A DNA stretch of 64,000 bases from Sarcocystis neurona (Eukaryota; Apicomplexa; Conoidasida; Eucoccidiorida; Sarcocystidae). The stretch is from the NCBI GenBank assembly GCA_000727475.1, contig KL647289.1, positions 7,306,629 through 7,370,628 on the forward strand, given 5' to 3'. The notes below the pieces were generated by a model. The model searched no databases. It saw only the letters and a list, made by a program, of their open reading frames with translations, and was not told where the DNA came from. Position 1 is the first letter of the stretch; each line of letters begins with the position of its first letter. A program made the position numbers and the translations under genes. Positions 53,001 through 63,547 of this stretch are shown one piece after another.

Positions 53001-56000
53001 AGCAGCCCCAGCAGCACGCGACACGCCTCCAGCATCACCATGGGCTGATTAATCGACTTCAGAATTACGTTCGTGATCGACGTCAGACCCCCTGTCCACA
53101 AAAGAAACGCCCCGGCAGCAGCAGACGCGGAGGAAGCAGCAGATGTAACGACGGCGGCAGCAGACGCTGCAGAAGCAACAGGAGCAGATGCAACAACGGC
53201 AGCAGGAGACGCTGCAGGAAAGTGGCAAACAAAGTGGGGACGCCGCAGCAGAAAAAGAAGAGAGGAACATAAAGACAGCGAGCCGTGAGAACGTGAGATG
53301 ACACGGGGAAGGGGTAATAGTGAAAAACAAGAACGCAACGTGGCGGGAGGAAGAAGAAAGAGGGGAGGCGAAGGAGGAGAAAACGAAGGAGATAACGAAG
53401 CAGAAGGAAAACGGCGCAGGGAAAGAAACAGAAAGAGACTGTCGATGAGGATAAAAGGGAATTTGAAGGGGAGGGGAAAGGCAGAAAGCGGAGCAGAAGA
53501 CGACAACGAAGCAGATGAAAAGAAGACGAAAAAGAAGCCGCGAAAAACTGTACACGCACAAAAAAAGAGAAACGGAAGCAGGAGGGGCAACATGCGCAAC
53601 AGCACCTCCAAGAGATCAGCACCACCACCACCACACAGCGTTGTCTTCTCAGCAGAAAGTAAGATACACCAGTACACACGTATTTACAAATATATACTAC
53701 GACAACTTGTCCTCAACAAAGAAAAAGATTTACATACATATACATACATATATATATGGAAAATCCTACTTAGTTGTCCTCAACAGAAGGAAAGCTCTAT
53801 CGATACATATATATATATATATGTACATATATATACACGAGAACTCCTACAAGTTGCTGTGAACAGAAAGCAAGACACATCAATATACATATAGTGACAG
53901 ACGGAAACTACTACGGAATTGTTCTCAACAGAAAAGAAGTTATATCAATATAAACATATATATATACACAATGTATACAGATATACATCAGTACAGACAG
54001 AGAGTACGAGTTGTTCTCAACAGACAGAAAGAAATTATATACACACGTGGAAACTATTACTGAGTTGTTCTCAACAGAAAGGAAGTTATAACCAAAAACA
54101 TACATATATATATATACACACATGGAAACTACTACAGATTGTCCCCAGCGGGACGGAAGTTATACCAATATACATTTTGTATATATATATATATATATAT
54201 GTATACACACGTGTACGGAGAGTTCTACCTATATATATATATATATGTACACGCATGGCAACTTCTTCACATTCCCTTCTCCACCGGAAGCGCAACTTAT
54301 ATCAACACATACACATATGTACATGGGAATTACTCCTCTACGTCACCCTCTCTCAACAGAAAGCAAGGTATACTCACAAAAACATAGACACACGTGGAAA
54401 CGACTTCCTACGGGATGGCGCAGCGCATTTGCGGAAAAACGTCGGGTGCCTACGAACACATTTTCGTCAAGATGCGAACAGATTCTCGCGAACATATACA
54501 CAGACGCATGTGAACCCACGAATATCCAGCTCAGCACATACACACACAGATATATATATATGATGCGAAAGAACAACATATGCGTACCCCCACATATATA
54601 CGCACACATACATCTAGAGATATACATATGTATGTACGAGTACAACTTGTACGTGCACATACGTATTTATATGACGGGGCGTATCTGTTTCACGTGTACA
54701 CATGTACATATATCACGGATGAGTATAAAGAGCTGTGTATATACATTCTTGTACGTACAGATATAGATATATATATAGAGAGAGAGAGATAGATAGATAG
54801 ATAGATATACATATGCGTATGACTTCAATGAGTACGTGTATACACGTATCCTTATCGCGTATATATACGTACATACACATATATATATATATATGTATAC
54901 ATAAGTATGGCTTCAATAAGTATGTGTATTATACACGTATCCTTACCACACATATACAACACATACACATCTATACAAATATGTGTATGGTAAAAATTGA
55001 CGCTTTTCGCGATGTCTACGTAAAGCCGCTCTCCAGGGTCAGAGATGTGGGTGACGAGAAGCTCTGCACATATTTTAGCAGTGTAGAAAACTTCTATGCA
55101 ACAACACAGATGAGTAATACACGTATATTACCTGCGTTGCAGTACTCGAAGGCGAGCGCTTCATCGCGAACGACACGTCTCGTGCAGCGTAGGCCGCCCA
55201 CCACCAAGTCAGTGACTTCATTTCCTTCCGCGTCCACCTGCAATAAGAAGAAGCAGACCTGTCTACATGTATCTGTGTGTGTACATGTGCTGCGTTTCTC
55301 TTCGTGTATGTACACAGGGGCGAAGTTGCAGAGAATCAAACCAGCGGAAGGCACCAATGACACAGAGATATAACGTAAGTACTCTCAGACGGCCACACAA
55401 AGGTACAATTCTGCGTGCGCCGGTGAAAGATGCGTATATACAAGCAAAACTTACCCAGCGCACCTCTGTGTATATATAGATGTGTACGTATAGGTGATAC
55501 ATACGTATGTGTATCCTCCAGTACATTCAAAGAAATACACAACGCAGCTACACGTACACATACACACGGACACACACACATATACATGTGTCTACACGTG
55601 TGTGTATATGTATGTGATAGATACATACGTGTATATCCCGGAGACAGTGCAACGCAGTTATACGTATATATATATATATATGAAACATATATGTATATCC
55701 CGGAGAAAGTGCAACGCAGTTATGCGTATATATATATATATACACATGAACCATACATATATCTGTCTCCCCGAAAAGCCCACTGCATCTTCAGGTATAC
55801 GTGTATATGATACATACCTAAGTCTACCTATCTACGTATAACCTTATACATATGCGCATGCATATATATATATATATATATCATATATATATATATATAT
55901 ATGTAGGGCGTATCCGGTTGATGCAGAGAGATATGCGCAACGTACAACAGTTGATACAGGAACACATCATCCTTCAACAAAAGCGTATCTTATTTCTACG

Positions 56001-59000
56001 AGAAGTTTTTATACGGACAATGTGAAGCACGTCTCTGTGAAGTTCTACGCGCTTCATTTACGGAGAGGCACATATCTACACGTCTGTATGTTTACGTGGG
56101 CAATACGTACGTCTACACATATTCATGAGGCAGACGTTCATACATGCGTATTTTTGTGTGATACGTAGGTATCTACATACACACATGTGTAGATACGTAT
56201 TATACGTAGATATCCATATATGCATATACACATGTGTACACACGTATTATATATGTATATATGTATATATATCTGCATGCGTACATGGGTATATACGTAT
56301 TATACGTGGATATCCATATCTACGTATATGCATGTGTACATACGTACTAGATACATATATATATATATATATACGCATGCATACGTACATGTGTATATAC
56401 TTATTACAAGTAGGTATCTATGCCCAAGTACGTACACGGGTATGCACGTATCAAAGGAGATATCTATGTTCACCTACATACATGTGTACAAACGCACTAT
56501 ACGTAGAATTCTATATGCATAAGTATAAAAGTACAGTAAAATGTGAAGCGAAGACGCTTGCATCGTGCTCCTGGTGCTCGCCACTACAGAGATGCGTCTT
56601 CTTTAAAAATGAGAAGTCAACACTCGTGAAGCTCCTCCAGTGCGGAAGGGGAGTATCGTCTGCCTCTGCAGTGCTTCGTCTTTACACAGCCACACGCCCA
56701 CGTGCGCATCACCAGGCGCTGTACTGGTGCACATACCTATGTATGCAAACCTGAGAATATATGTGTACGTACACACCAGAGCAACATATAGATATATCCA
56801 TCCATATATATATATATATTGAAGCGCCTATACACGCATATGCATTCGTGTATAAACAGATAAATACGAACACAGATAGATACACGGGCACACAATGACA
56901 CCTCTGTATATGCACATAGATGTGTGCATACATTCACATACACAAAAACACCTGCGTACGTATGCACACATGTATATAAACGGACACAATATACGCACAC
57001 GAATATATATATGCATACAGAAACACCTCTACTACACACGCACACACGCACGTATATATATACATATATATACATAAACACCTACATTTGAACACACACA
57101 TACATGTGCCCCTGTATACTCGTACACACATACACACATACACGTACATGTACACGTATGGATACGTGCACGTATACATAGATACATACATATACATGCG
57201 TGCACACACACGTACGTATGCGGAAATAGGTAAGTGCCACACATCAGCGTTTTCCTCGTGTACGTGTGGGGTTCTCTTTTTTGCAGCTCCAAGGGCCGCG
57301 GCTCCGAGAGGCCCTGCGTTTTCTTGAACTTTTTTGGCGTGTGTCAGTCTTCTTCCCCTGCACGCCTTCTCTCTTCTACTTGACGCGTGCGTTCGTGTGT
57401 CTGTGTTGGTCTGTGTTTGTCCGTGTCTCTGCGTCTCCGCTTGCTGTCTCTATGTTTCTCGGGTTCTTTTCTCTCTGTGTATCTCTCGCTCTTTTCAGTG
57501 ACTTCTTGGTCGTTTCTTTTTCTGTTCTTTTCCTTTCGTTTCTTCGTCTTTTCTCTCCGAGATTCTTCTTCTTCCTCTTTTCCGCCTACCTCGACGCATC
57601 CCACAAGAATGGAGAAGACGTCGGCGTCGAGCATTTTTTTAATCGAGTCCTTGATCGTACTTTGAATGCCAAGGAGATGGACGCCGAGAGTTATCAGTGC
57701 GACGTCGTACTCGAACTGGTGAATGAGGCGGACAGTCGTTTCTATACCGCCGTTCTCGGCAAAAGCTTCCGCGTTCTCCGGCAGCCTGCAGAGACTGGCT
57801 TGAATGTCGAGCAGCAGCAGCAGAGCTTTGGTGTCGGTGCGGCCCTGGCGAGCCACGCGCATGCACGGCAGCAGACAAACGCCGAAGCGGCGCATGTTCG
57901 ACTCCTCGTTCTCCATCACTAAATTTGCCAGCGTGCGGCATCCCGTCTCGAGGTGTGTGTCAGGGAACGTCTCGCTCAGACTATTTAGCCAGTTGCAGTA
58001 CGCCTGTTCAATCCCGGCGTCAAGGAAGGGCTGAATATTCGCCGTGTACAACGACAAGTTGCTGATCGCCTTGCAGATCGACTCAAGACACCTCGTCGCC
58101 GATTTATCTTCCGACCCGTCGTAGTTCGCCAGGGCCTATCTCCCCCGCAAAAAAAAAAGCCGCCAGCCACACACACGACCACCCTTGCAGCAAAAGTAAA
58201 AAACACGTCTCGACCCAAGCTGCTATCGTCACCCCACCGCCAACCTATCCGACGACAGCAGTGTGTCTCTGTCTCTCTCCTGTCGGCCACACGGCCGCAG
58301 ACAGACGCGGGAGGAAGCAGAAAAAGGTAAAGGCCCGCACACCACCACCTGCTTCTTTGACACTGCAATATCCTCCCAACAAAAAGACACGGACAGCAGA
58401 AATGTTCACTTGACGAATCCAACGTTCCTGTCTTACGCACCACTGCTGTGGACTCGTGTACATATATATATATATATACATATACGAATGCATATATAGA
58501 CACAGCATATGCATATCCACGTAAGTGGAAGAAATGCATATATATATATATACATAGATACATACACGTACGACAAATAGATATGTAGATACGCAAAATA
58601 TACGCATTATACACATTCGTACATACGCACACTCATATACATATATATATATATATATGTATATATATACCTTCGTACTCACATCTGTTAGCATTCATTC
58701 ATATATACATATATATATGTATATTAGTCGACAAACATACACATGTCTCTCTCTATATAAATGTATGTACACGTATGTACAAATATTTACATGGCGTTCT
58801 TTGTGAGAAAAGGTCGTGGTCCGTATACCCTTCGCAAGATCTCTGGTGTAAATCTAGGCGAGTCCCCATCACTCTTGCTCCCTCAGTAAGAGAGACACAC
58901 GTATACACACCCAAAGACACGGAGACAGAGATACTTGATATATCCATATATTCATTCATCATAAATAGATATATACATATATATACATTTCCTGTTCGCA

Positions 59001-62000
59001 TGTTCCTGGTCCCGTCGCACGCTTGCTTTCGTAGGTGTCCCTGGTAATTTTTTCGCGAAAACTTGGTGCCTGTGTCCCCGCGCCCGTGTCTCTTGCGCTC
59101 CCTCTCTGCCTGTCTTCCTGTGCGCGGCTGGGTCTGTATGGGGCGTGGTCTGCGAATGGGTGTCGTCCCCCGGGCCACACTTATATCCGTCCTCTCTTTT
59201 TCTTCAAGATAGAGTATACGGTATGTATGTGTGTGTGTGTGGGTGTGGGTGTAGAGAAATCGCTTTGGTTTTGCTGCAGTGTATACGTGTGTTACCTTGA
59301 CGAGCGCCGCAGGGGCGCCGTTGGTTCCCAAGTACTTCTTCATTTGCTCGTTTTTGTACAGGAGATTGCAGAGGAGGACGCTGGCGGCGTTGCAGACGTC
59401 GTATTCGTGGCCGCGTTCGTTTAACACCTTGACGTTAAGGTCCGGGCCTCCGAGCTTGGCAAAAAGGTCGGTGTTTTTCTTGTGGCCGATGCAAAGGTTC
59501 GCGAAGGCAAGACAAACGTTCGTCACCACCGCGGTCGACTCGGGATTCTTCAGGTGGCGCTGCAGCAAGTCTGTGCACGCCGTCACGCCGCCCAGTTCGC
59601 CGATCTTCGTCTTAATCTCAGGCACGACCGCCAAGGAACCCAACAGAAACAGCACGTCCGGTAGGATCGCGATGCTCGCGTTCACGTCCGAAATTATTGC
59701 GATAAGGCGCTGTAAAATATTGGCCTGCAGCAGTTCCTCCACGTGGGCGTCCGACACTACGCGACGCATCGCCCGAAACACGTGTCTGCGCGTCCCCACC
59801 ACATAAAAAAGCAACAACATACTTCCACCCGTCCAGTCATCCGCCACGTCCCGAGGAACTTCGGAGAGTACAACGGGCGAGACAGACATCGAAAAAGGGA
59901 CGGAGGGAGAGAGACTGACAGGAGAAGGAGAGAAGACCAAAGGACAAGGAAGAAGAGGAGGAGAGGCGGAGGGGAGATGGAGAAGGGGAGGATTTTAGTG
60001 ACAGCAACCAAGTCGGCGAAGAGAAGAAACAACGTGGACGCGAAGAGGTCACACAAAAGAGAGGCATGAAGAAAAAAGAATGCGACAGAAAGACTCTCAC
60101 GTACGTCTGTAGGGATGGCCGTCCAACGACAGACACGTGTGTTGTGTGTGTGTGTGTGTGTGTGTGAGGAACAACACGCGCAAAACGAGAGATACAAGAG
60201 GGTCGCCGAGGGTGGGGCCAAAAGCACGCGCACCACCGCAGAGCCCCCACACGAATATTTATATGTATGCACGTCGGTATTTGAGGCCTACATACGACGG
60301 CACGGGCACGGACAGACAGACAATTACATGCATACAACACACACGGCTACTGACATTGCGTACACACAGAGAGAAGAAGAAGAAGAAGAGCGACAAGACG
60401 TCACATCTCTTGACGTCTACCCACTACAACACCTACAAAGTGGGGAAATTAAACAACGGAAGTCAGAAGAAGAAAACCTTCGTATCACGCAGTCGTGCTG
60501 CCCGCCGCAGGTGTAGGTGCACGCCGCTGTGGCTGCACACCTTGGCCCCTCCGCCTCTCTCTGCGTGGCTGTTCCCTCAGCCGCTCCTTCGTCTTTCTTC
60601 GCTAACGCATCCGTGCGTCCTTCTCGCCTCTCCTCCTTATCTCCTCGTCTGCCCCGCGATCGGTTCATTTCTTCTCTTTTTCTGTCGTTCACTCTTTTCC
60701 TGACACTTGCTTCTCCCGTCCGCTCTCCTGTCTAGAAAAGTCTCCTTTTCGATCTCTTCTCTTTTTCTTCTTGTCCCCTTCCCTTCCCGGCTCCCCTCAC
60801 GCGCTCTCTCCTGGAGCGTCATCTCGTCTTCTTCCTCCCTCTGTTTTCCTCTCTATACGCTTCTTCTAAATGACAGTCGTCTCCCCTGCGCCTCCTCTTC
60901 CTTTTCCACCTCCCACTTCTTTTTTCGCTTTTTCTTCCTCCTGCGTCTTCTCTCTTCTATCTGCCCTTTCCCCTTCCGTCCGCTTCCCCCTGCGCGCCTC
61001 CTCCCCGCTTTCTTTTCCTCGTCACTCTGTCTCTTTCCTAAGCCTCCATCCGACCACTTCTTTTCTTGGGCCTACTTTTCTTCCACACTTCCCTGTTTTC
61101 TCTGTCTTTTCTCCCCAGCGTCGCTCTCTCTGCCTGTCCACGAGGCGCGCCGTGTCTCGACTCCACACACAGCTGTCTGCTGCGTCGCCCGTTCGGCCTC
61201 CCCCCGCTGCCGCGACACAGGCCTCCTCTCTCTTTCTCTCGTTCCTACCTGAGAAGCGTTGTGGAGTAGAGGCCTTTGTCGTAGTCGTTCCAGCTTTTGA
61301 TCAGCTCGGTCATGACTTTCGTTTTGTTGAACAAATTCCGGTTGATCGCCGTTCGCTCGACGAGGAGATACCGCGCGCAGAGGTGCTCTTCTCTCCGCTC
61401 GTTCGTCATCTTTTGATCGTTGTTCAGCCGGTGGACGGCGTCCGAGACAATCGCCGGAGAGCCCTGGACGCGAGCGACTTCCTGGGCCGCGGCCGGGTGT
61501 CTGCAGAAGGACGCGAGGGCCTTGACGGCGTAGAGGACAATTTCCTCGTCTTTCTGCCCCTTGAGAGTTCCAAGCTCCATCGCGACGAAGTCGTTGACCT
61601 GCAGCAGCTTCACGTTCGCCGCGTGGGTCGCCAGTAGCTCGAACGCCATGTTGCCGTACTGGTGGTCCGCGCCCATAGCGGTCTCGTGATTTAATTTTTC
61701 CTTGTTGTACGCTCCCATCTGAGTGAAGAGGAACTCGACTTCTTCCTGCAGAATGCCCACTTCGGCGACCGCGACAGACATTCCCTGTGCCACCCGCGCG
61801 TTCAAAATCTCGTACACGTCCTTGCATGTCTTCTCGCGAGGCTGGTCGTCTTCCATCGCCTGGCGAATCATCGCCACCTTGTTCTTCAGCTGCTGCCCGA
61901 ACTCGTCGCCATAGTAGTCTCCCAAGTTGCTGATGCCCTGCAGCACCTCGTCCAGGCCGTACACCTGCAGCAGCTGCCGTCCGTTCCCCTCCGTCGCAAC

Positions 62001-62782
62001 CAGAGACTGCAGCAGATCGCAGAATGTATCGGCGGTCTCGCCGTCGGTTTGCAGCGTCGACGCTGCCTCCCCTGCGCAGAGCTTCGGCACCGCTTCCTTG
62101 ATGCACCGCGCCGCCATGTTTGCGTCTGCCGCCGACAAGCCCTGCAGCGCCCGGTTCACCTCGCGCAGCACTTCCGGCCGGTCGGGATATTCTTCGATCG
62201 CCTGCAGCAGCATCTCGAATCCCTGGCACGTCTCCACCTCTCCTGTCAGCCCTGCAGTGGCCCCTGCCAGCAACACGCGCGCCAGCGCTGCGTACAACGT
62301 CGCCCGCTTCTCATCCGACAGTCGCTTCTTCTCGTCCTCCGCACGCAGCCGCTGCACCAGCTTCTTCAGCTGCTGGTCACGAGACAGCGCCTCGCTGTAC
62401 GCCCCGCCGCTCAGCAACAGCCGCTCCACCATGTGGTACTGCGCCAGCTGGCGCGCGTCGGATGGGCTCGCGTTCACCAGAGCCTCGCAATCCCGCAGCA
62501 CGCTCCCGTCCTGAGCGCCGAAGAGGGCAACTCGACAGAGAAACGGTCATTCTCATCAAAGGGGAAAAGAGAAAAGAGGAAGGACAACAGAGACGAGGTG
62601 GAGAACGACGTGGAGGAGGAAAAAGAAAAGCAGATGCAGGCTCCTGCACGAAAGGGTCGGTTTATCGGCGCGTCATATACACACAGACACGCACGGCGGT
62701 ATAGGGAGACCCCCGTTTTGAGAGACTAAACCTATGCAGCTGCTTAGGTTTAGTCTCTCGGACACAGAGACCAACGTACGTC

Positions 62783-62813
<31 letters not shown>

Positions 62814-63547
62814 CTATATGCTCAGATACGTATATGTACACATACACGTAAGGAAATGCATCGATGATTCTAAACGAACATTAATGTGGAAATGTATACG
62901 TACGACTCTATTTCTTTGTAGGTAGGTGTACATATACACACATATGTATATGTATATATATATATCTATGTAGCCTTCTCTCAACCTCGCTCTGTGTGTA
63001 TTGTACACGTATACATTCATTTATACGTTTGTATGCATCTATATGTGGGAGCAGCGCCACGACGCTACTTCTGTGTAGGGACGGGTACATATACATACAT
63101 ATATATATATATATATAGCTTTCTCTCAATCTCGCTGTGTGTGTGTTATACACGTGTATATTTACTTATATATGTGTCGGCGTCTATATGTGGGAGCAGC
63201 GCCACCTGTTGAGTCTGAACAGCGCCTCAGTGTTTCGACGGAGGAGGAGGAGGAGACAAAGCAGCAGCAGCGGCATCGGAAAGCACCTGAGGCACGGGCT
63301 TTCTTCTGAGAGCAGCTGGGGAACGAACATGCGCAGCAATCGCAACACCAGCAGCAGGAAAAGAGAGAGAGGGAAATGGAGAGACGTACACGAATGCCAG
63401 GATGTCCCTCATATCCAGCTTGAACAAGAACAGCCCCGTAGGCCCCGATTAACTCGAGACCGGCAGTTACCACGGCGTCGTTGTTCTGGTGCTGCTGCAT
63501 CAGCAGCACCGTCAAGGCAACGAGGTCTCCGCTAGAGCCCGTCATAT
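49772..63547 (-). CDS. Large armadillo/HEAT-type repeat protein, 3' nine exons (5' end outside window)
   Basis: Exons 63547-63390, 62510-61249, 59785-59296, 58135-57590, 55237-55132, 53091-52864, 52082-51751, 50679-50595 and 50007-49772 (3443 nt, about 1146 aa to TAG). Nearly all of it is helical repeat sequence with armadillo hallmarks: VCLAFANLCIGHKKNTDLFA, NAASVLLCNLLYKNEQMKKY, MVMLEACRVLLGLLAH, TVRLIHQFEYDVALITLGVH and LCCTIINSLAM. ARM-repeat proteins bind partner proteins as scaffolds; which process this one serves is not visible. There is little Gln/Ala repeat insertion, unlike the two other large genes, suggesting tight constraint. Exon phases agree at all eight junctions. The N-terminus lies beyond base 64000. 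No kinase, GTPase or membrane segment seen. Confidence 0.86.
50595..50679 (-). CDS. ARM-repeat protein exon (85 nt)
   Basis: Encodes SIGKLPGKKPEEKAVKDTCQ and KTLEAMSS between acceptor CATGTGTGAAG and donor TCGG|GTGGGT. It is required to correct the phase between its neighbours and does so exactly. Its acceptor has a weak pyrimidine tract. Confidence 0.75.
50700..51640. repeat. CAG-rich intron of ARM-repeat gene with nested short duplications
   Basis: Plus CAG triplets (sense CTG). Nested repeats: CGTGCAGACyCCACnCAAG at 50807 and 50847; TCGCATTCCCAACTGCAAC at 51242 and 51261; CCGGACTCGCGCAGCCGCCGCAGTGCTG at 51429 and 51476. Plus Ala/Gln frames are repeat-derived. Confidence 0.75.
51751..52082 (-). 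CDS. ARM-repeat protein exon
   Basis: Acceptor GGTGCTACCGCAG completes a Gly codon. Encodes GWYQLGMDEAMIGAILQAVC, KQVRLQRVCLGLAAYFASEQ, VSSGVDQVITQALTVLPGEA and CTIINSLAMTSGDLYEG. Donor ACC|GTAAGG, phase 0. Confidence 0.88.
52864..53091 (-). CDS. ARM-repeat protein exon
   Basis: Acceptor TTTGTGGACAG. Encodes GLTSITNVILKSINQPMVML and EACRVLLGLLAHTTKSQAER, then an acidic linker EEGLPEDAEVEPDPEALAAA. Donor TACG|GTAAGA. The frame continues past the donor into a Gly/Glu/Arg-rich run, treated as intron because the next exon joins in phase here. Confidence 0.87.
53690..54420. repeat. About nine-copy tandem repeat in ARM-repeat gene intron
   Basis: Unit of about 65-90 nt: TTGTyCTCAACAGAAAGnAA, GTTATAnCAATATACATA, a TA run, CACACGTGGAAACTACTACn. 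Copies begin near 53703, 53776, 53850, 53919, 54011, 54064, 54136, then degenerate to 54350. Unit sequence diverges by insertions in the TA run. Confidence 0.85.
54821..54955. repeat. Two-copy repeat in ARM-repeat intron
   Basis: GACTTCAATGAGTACGTGTA with TACACGTATCCTTAnC, and GGCTTCAATAAGTATGTGTA with the same tail; period about 88 nt. Confidence 0.8.
55132..55237 (-). CDS. ARM-repeat protein exon (106 nt)
   Basis: Acceptor CTTCTTATTGCAG and donor GCAG|GTAATA. Encodes VDAEGNEVTDLVVGGLRCTR and RVVRDEALAFEYCNA; the next exon supplies GGLTSITN, completing the ARM turn NAGGL. Confidence 0.87.
55500..55790. repeat. Three-copy repeat in ARM-repeat intron
   Basis: TGTATATCCCGGAGAnAGTGCAACGCAGTTATnCGTATATA at 55632 and 55692, period about 61 nt, plus a diverged copy at 55508 (TGTATCCTCCAGTACATTCA and CAACGCAGCTACACG). 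Confidence 0.8.
56160..56520. repeat. About six-copy repeat in ARM-repeat intron
   Basis: Units near 60 nt: ACATGTGTAnAyACGTATTA, TACGTAGATATCCATAT with variations (56176, 56230, 56284, 56330, 56390, 56450). Embedded in TA/CA microsatellite. Confidence 0.75.
57590..58135 (-). CDS. ARM-repeat protein exon
   Basis: 182 codons. Acceptor GGGGGAGATAG after a T-run; ALANYDGSEDKSATRCLESI, CKAISNLSLYTANIQPFLDA, CRTLANLVMENEESNMRRFG, ENGGIETTVRLIHQFEYDVA and a final MLDADVFSILVGCVE. Donor GAG|GTAGGC, phase 0. Confidence 0.9.
59296..59785 (-). CDS. ARM-repeat protein exon
   Basis: Acceptor GACGCGCAG completes an Arg codon. Encodes HVFRAMRRVVSDAHVEELLQ, IISDVNASIAILPDVLFLLG, KTKIGELGGVTACTDLLQRH and CNAASVLLCNLLYKNEQMKK, three consecutive ARM repeats with the usual Gly-Gly turn. 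Donor AAG|GTAACA, phase 0. Confidence 0.9.
61249..62510 (-). CDS. ARM-repeat protein, large exon
   Basis: 420 codons with acceptor TTCGGCGCTCAG and donor CTCAG|GTAGGA. Reads DGSVLRDCEALVNASPSDAR onward with helices such as DKKLVQ-type and EYPDRPEVLREVNRALQGLS, AFELLATHAANVKLLQV, LYAVKALASFCRHPAAAQEV. A coiled or all-helical fold is likely. It has high GC, no repeats and long minus-frame openness, and is the clearest coding block in the window. The opposite strand also shows long open frames that mirror codon bias. Confidence 0.9.
62720..62759. repeat. 40-bp near-perfect palindrome
   Basis: Arms GAGAGACTAAACCTA (62720-62734) and TAGGTTTAGTCTCTC (62745-62759) are perfect reverse complements; the 10-nt centre TGCAGCTGCT is itself nearly palindromic. 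It lies in an ARM-repeat gene intron, 210 nt upstream (in sense) of exon 62510. Confidence 0.95.
62967..63210. repeat. Two-copy 150-nt direct repeat in ARM-repeat intron
   Basis: CTTTCTCTCAAyCTCGCT-type start (62975, 63120), TGTACACGTATA, and CTATATGTGGGAGCAGCGCCAC (63038, 63184). A TA run separates the copies. Confidence 0.85.
63390..63547 (-). CDS. ARM-repeat protein, first exon seen
   Basis: Acceptor TTGATTTCTGCAG, then MTGSSGDLVALTVLLMQQHQ and NNDAVVTAGLELIGAYGAVL, a typical ARM helix pair. Donor CGT|GTACGT, phase 0. Two bases of a split codon at the start show another exon upstream, beyond or close to the edge of the window. Confidence 0.78.

Noticed and set aside
61390..62729. Long open frames on the plus strand opposite the ARM-repeat exon
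   Set aside because: Mirror effect of GC-rich codon use in the true minus-strand exon; compositions are Arg/Ser/Ala-rich without conserved features.
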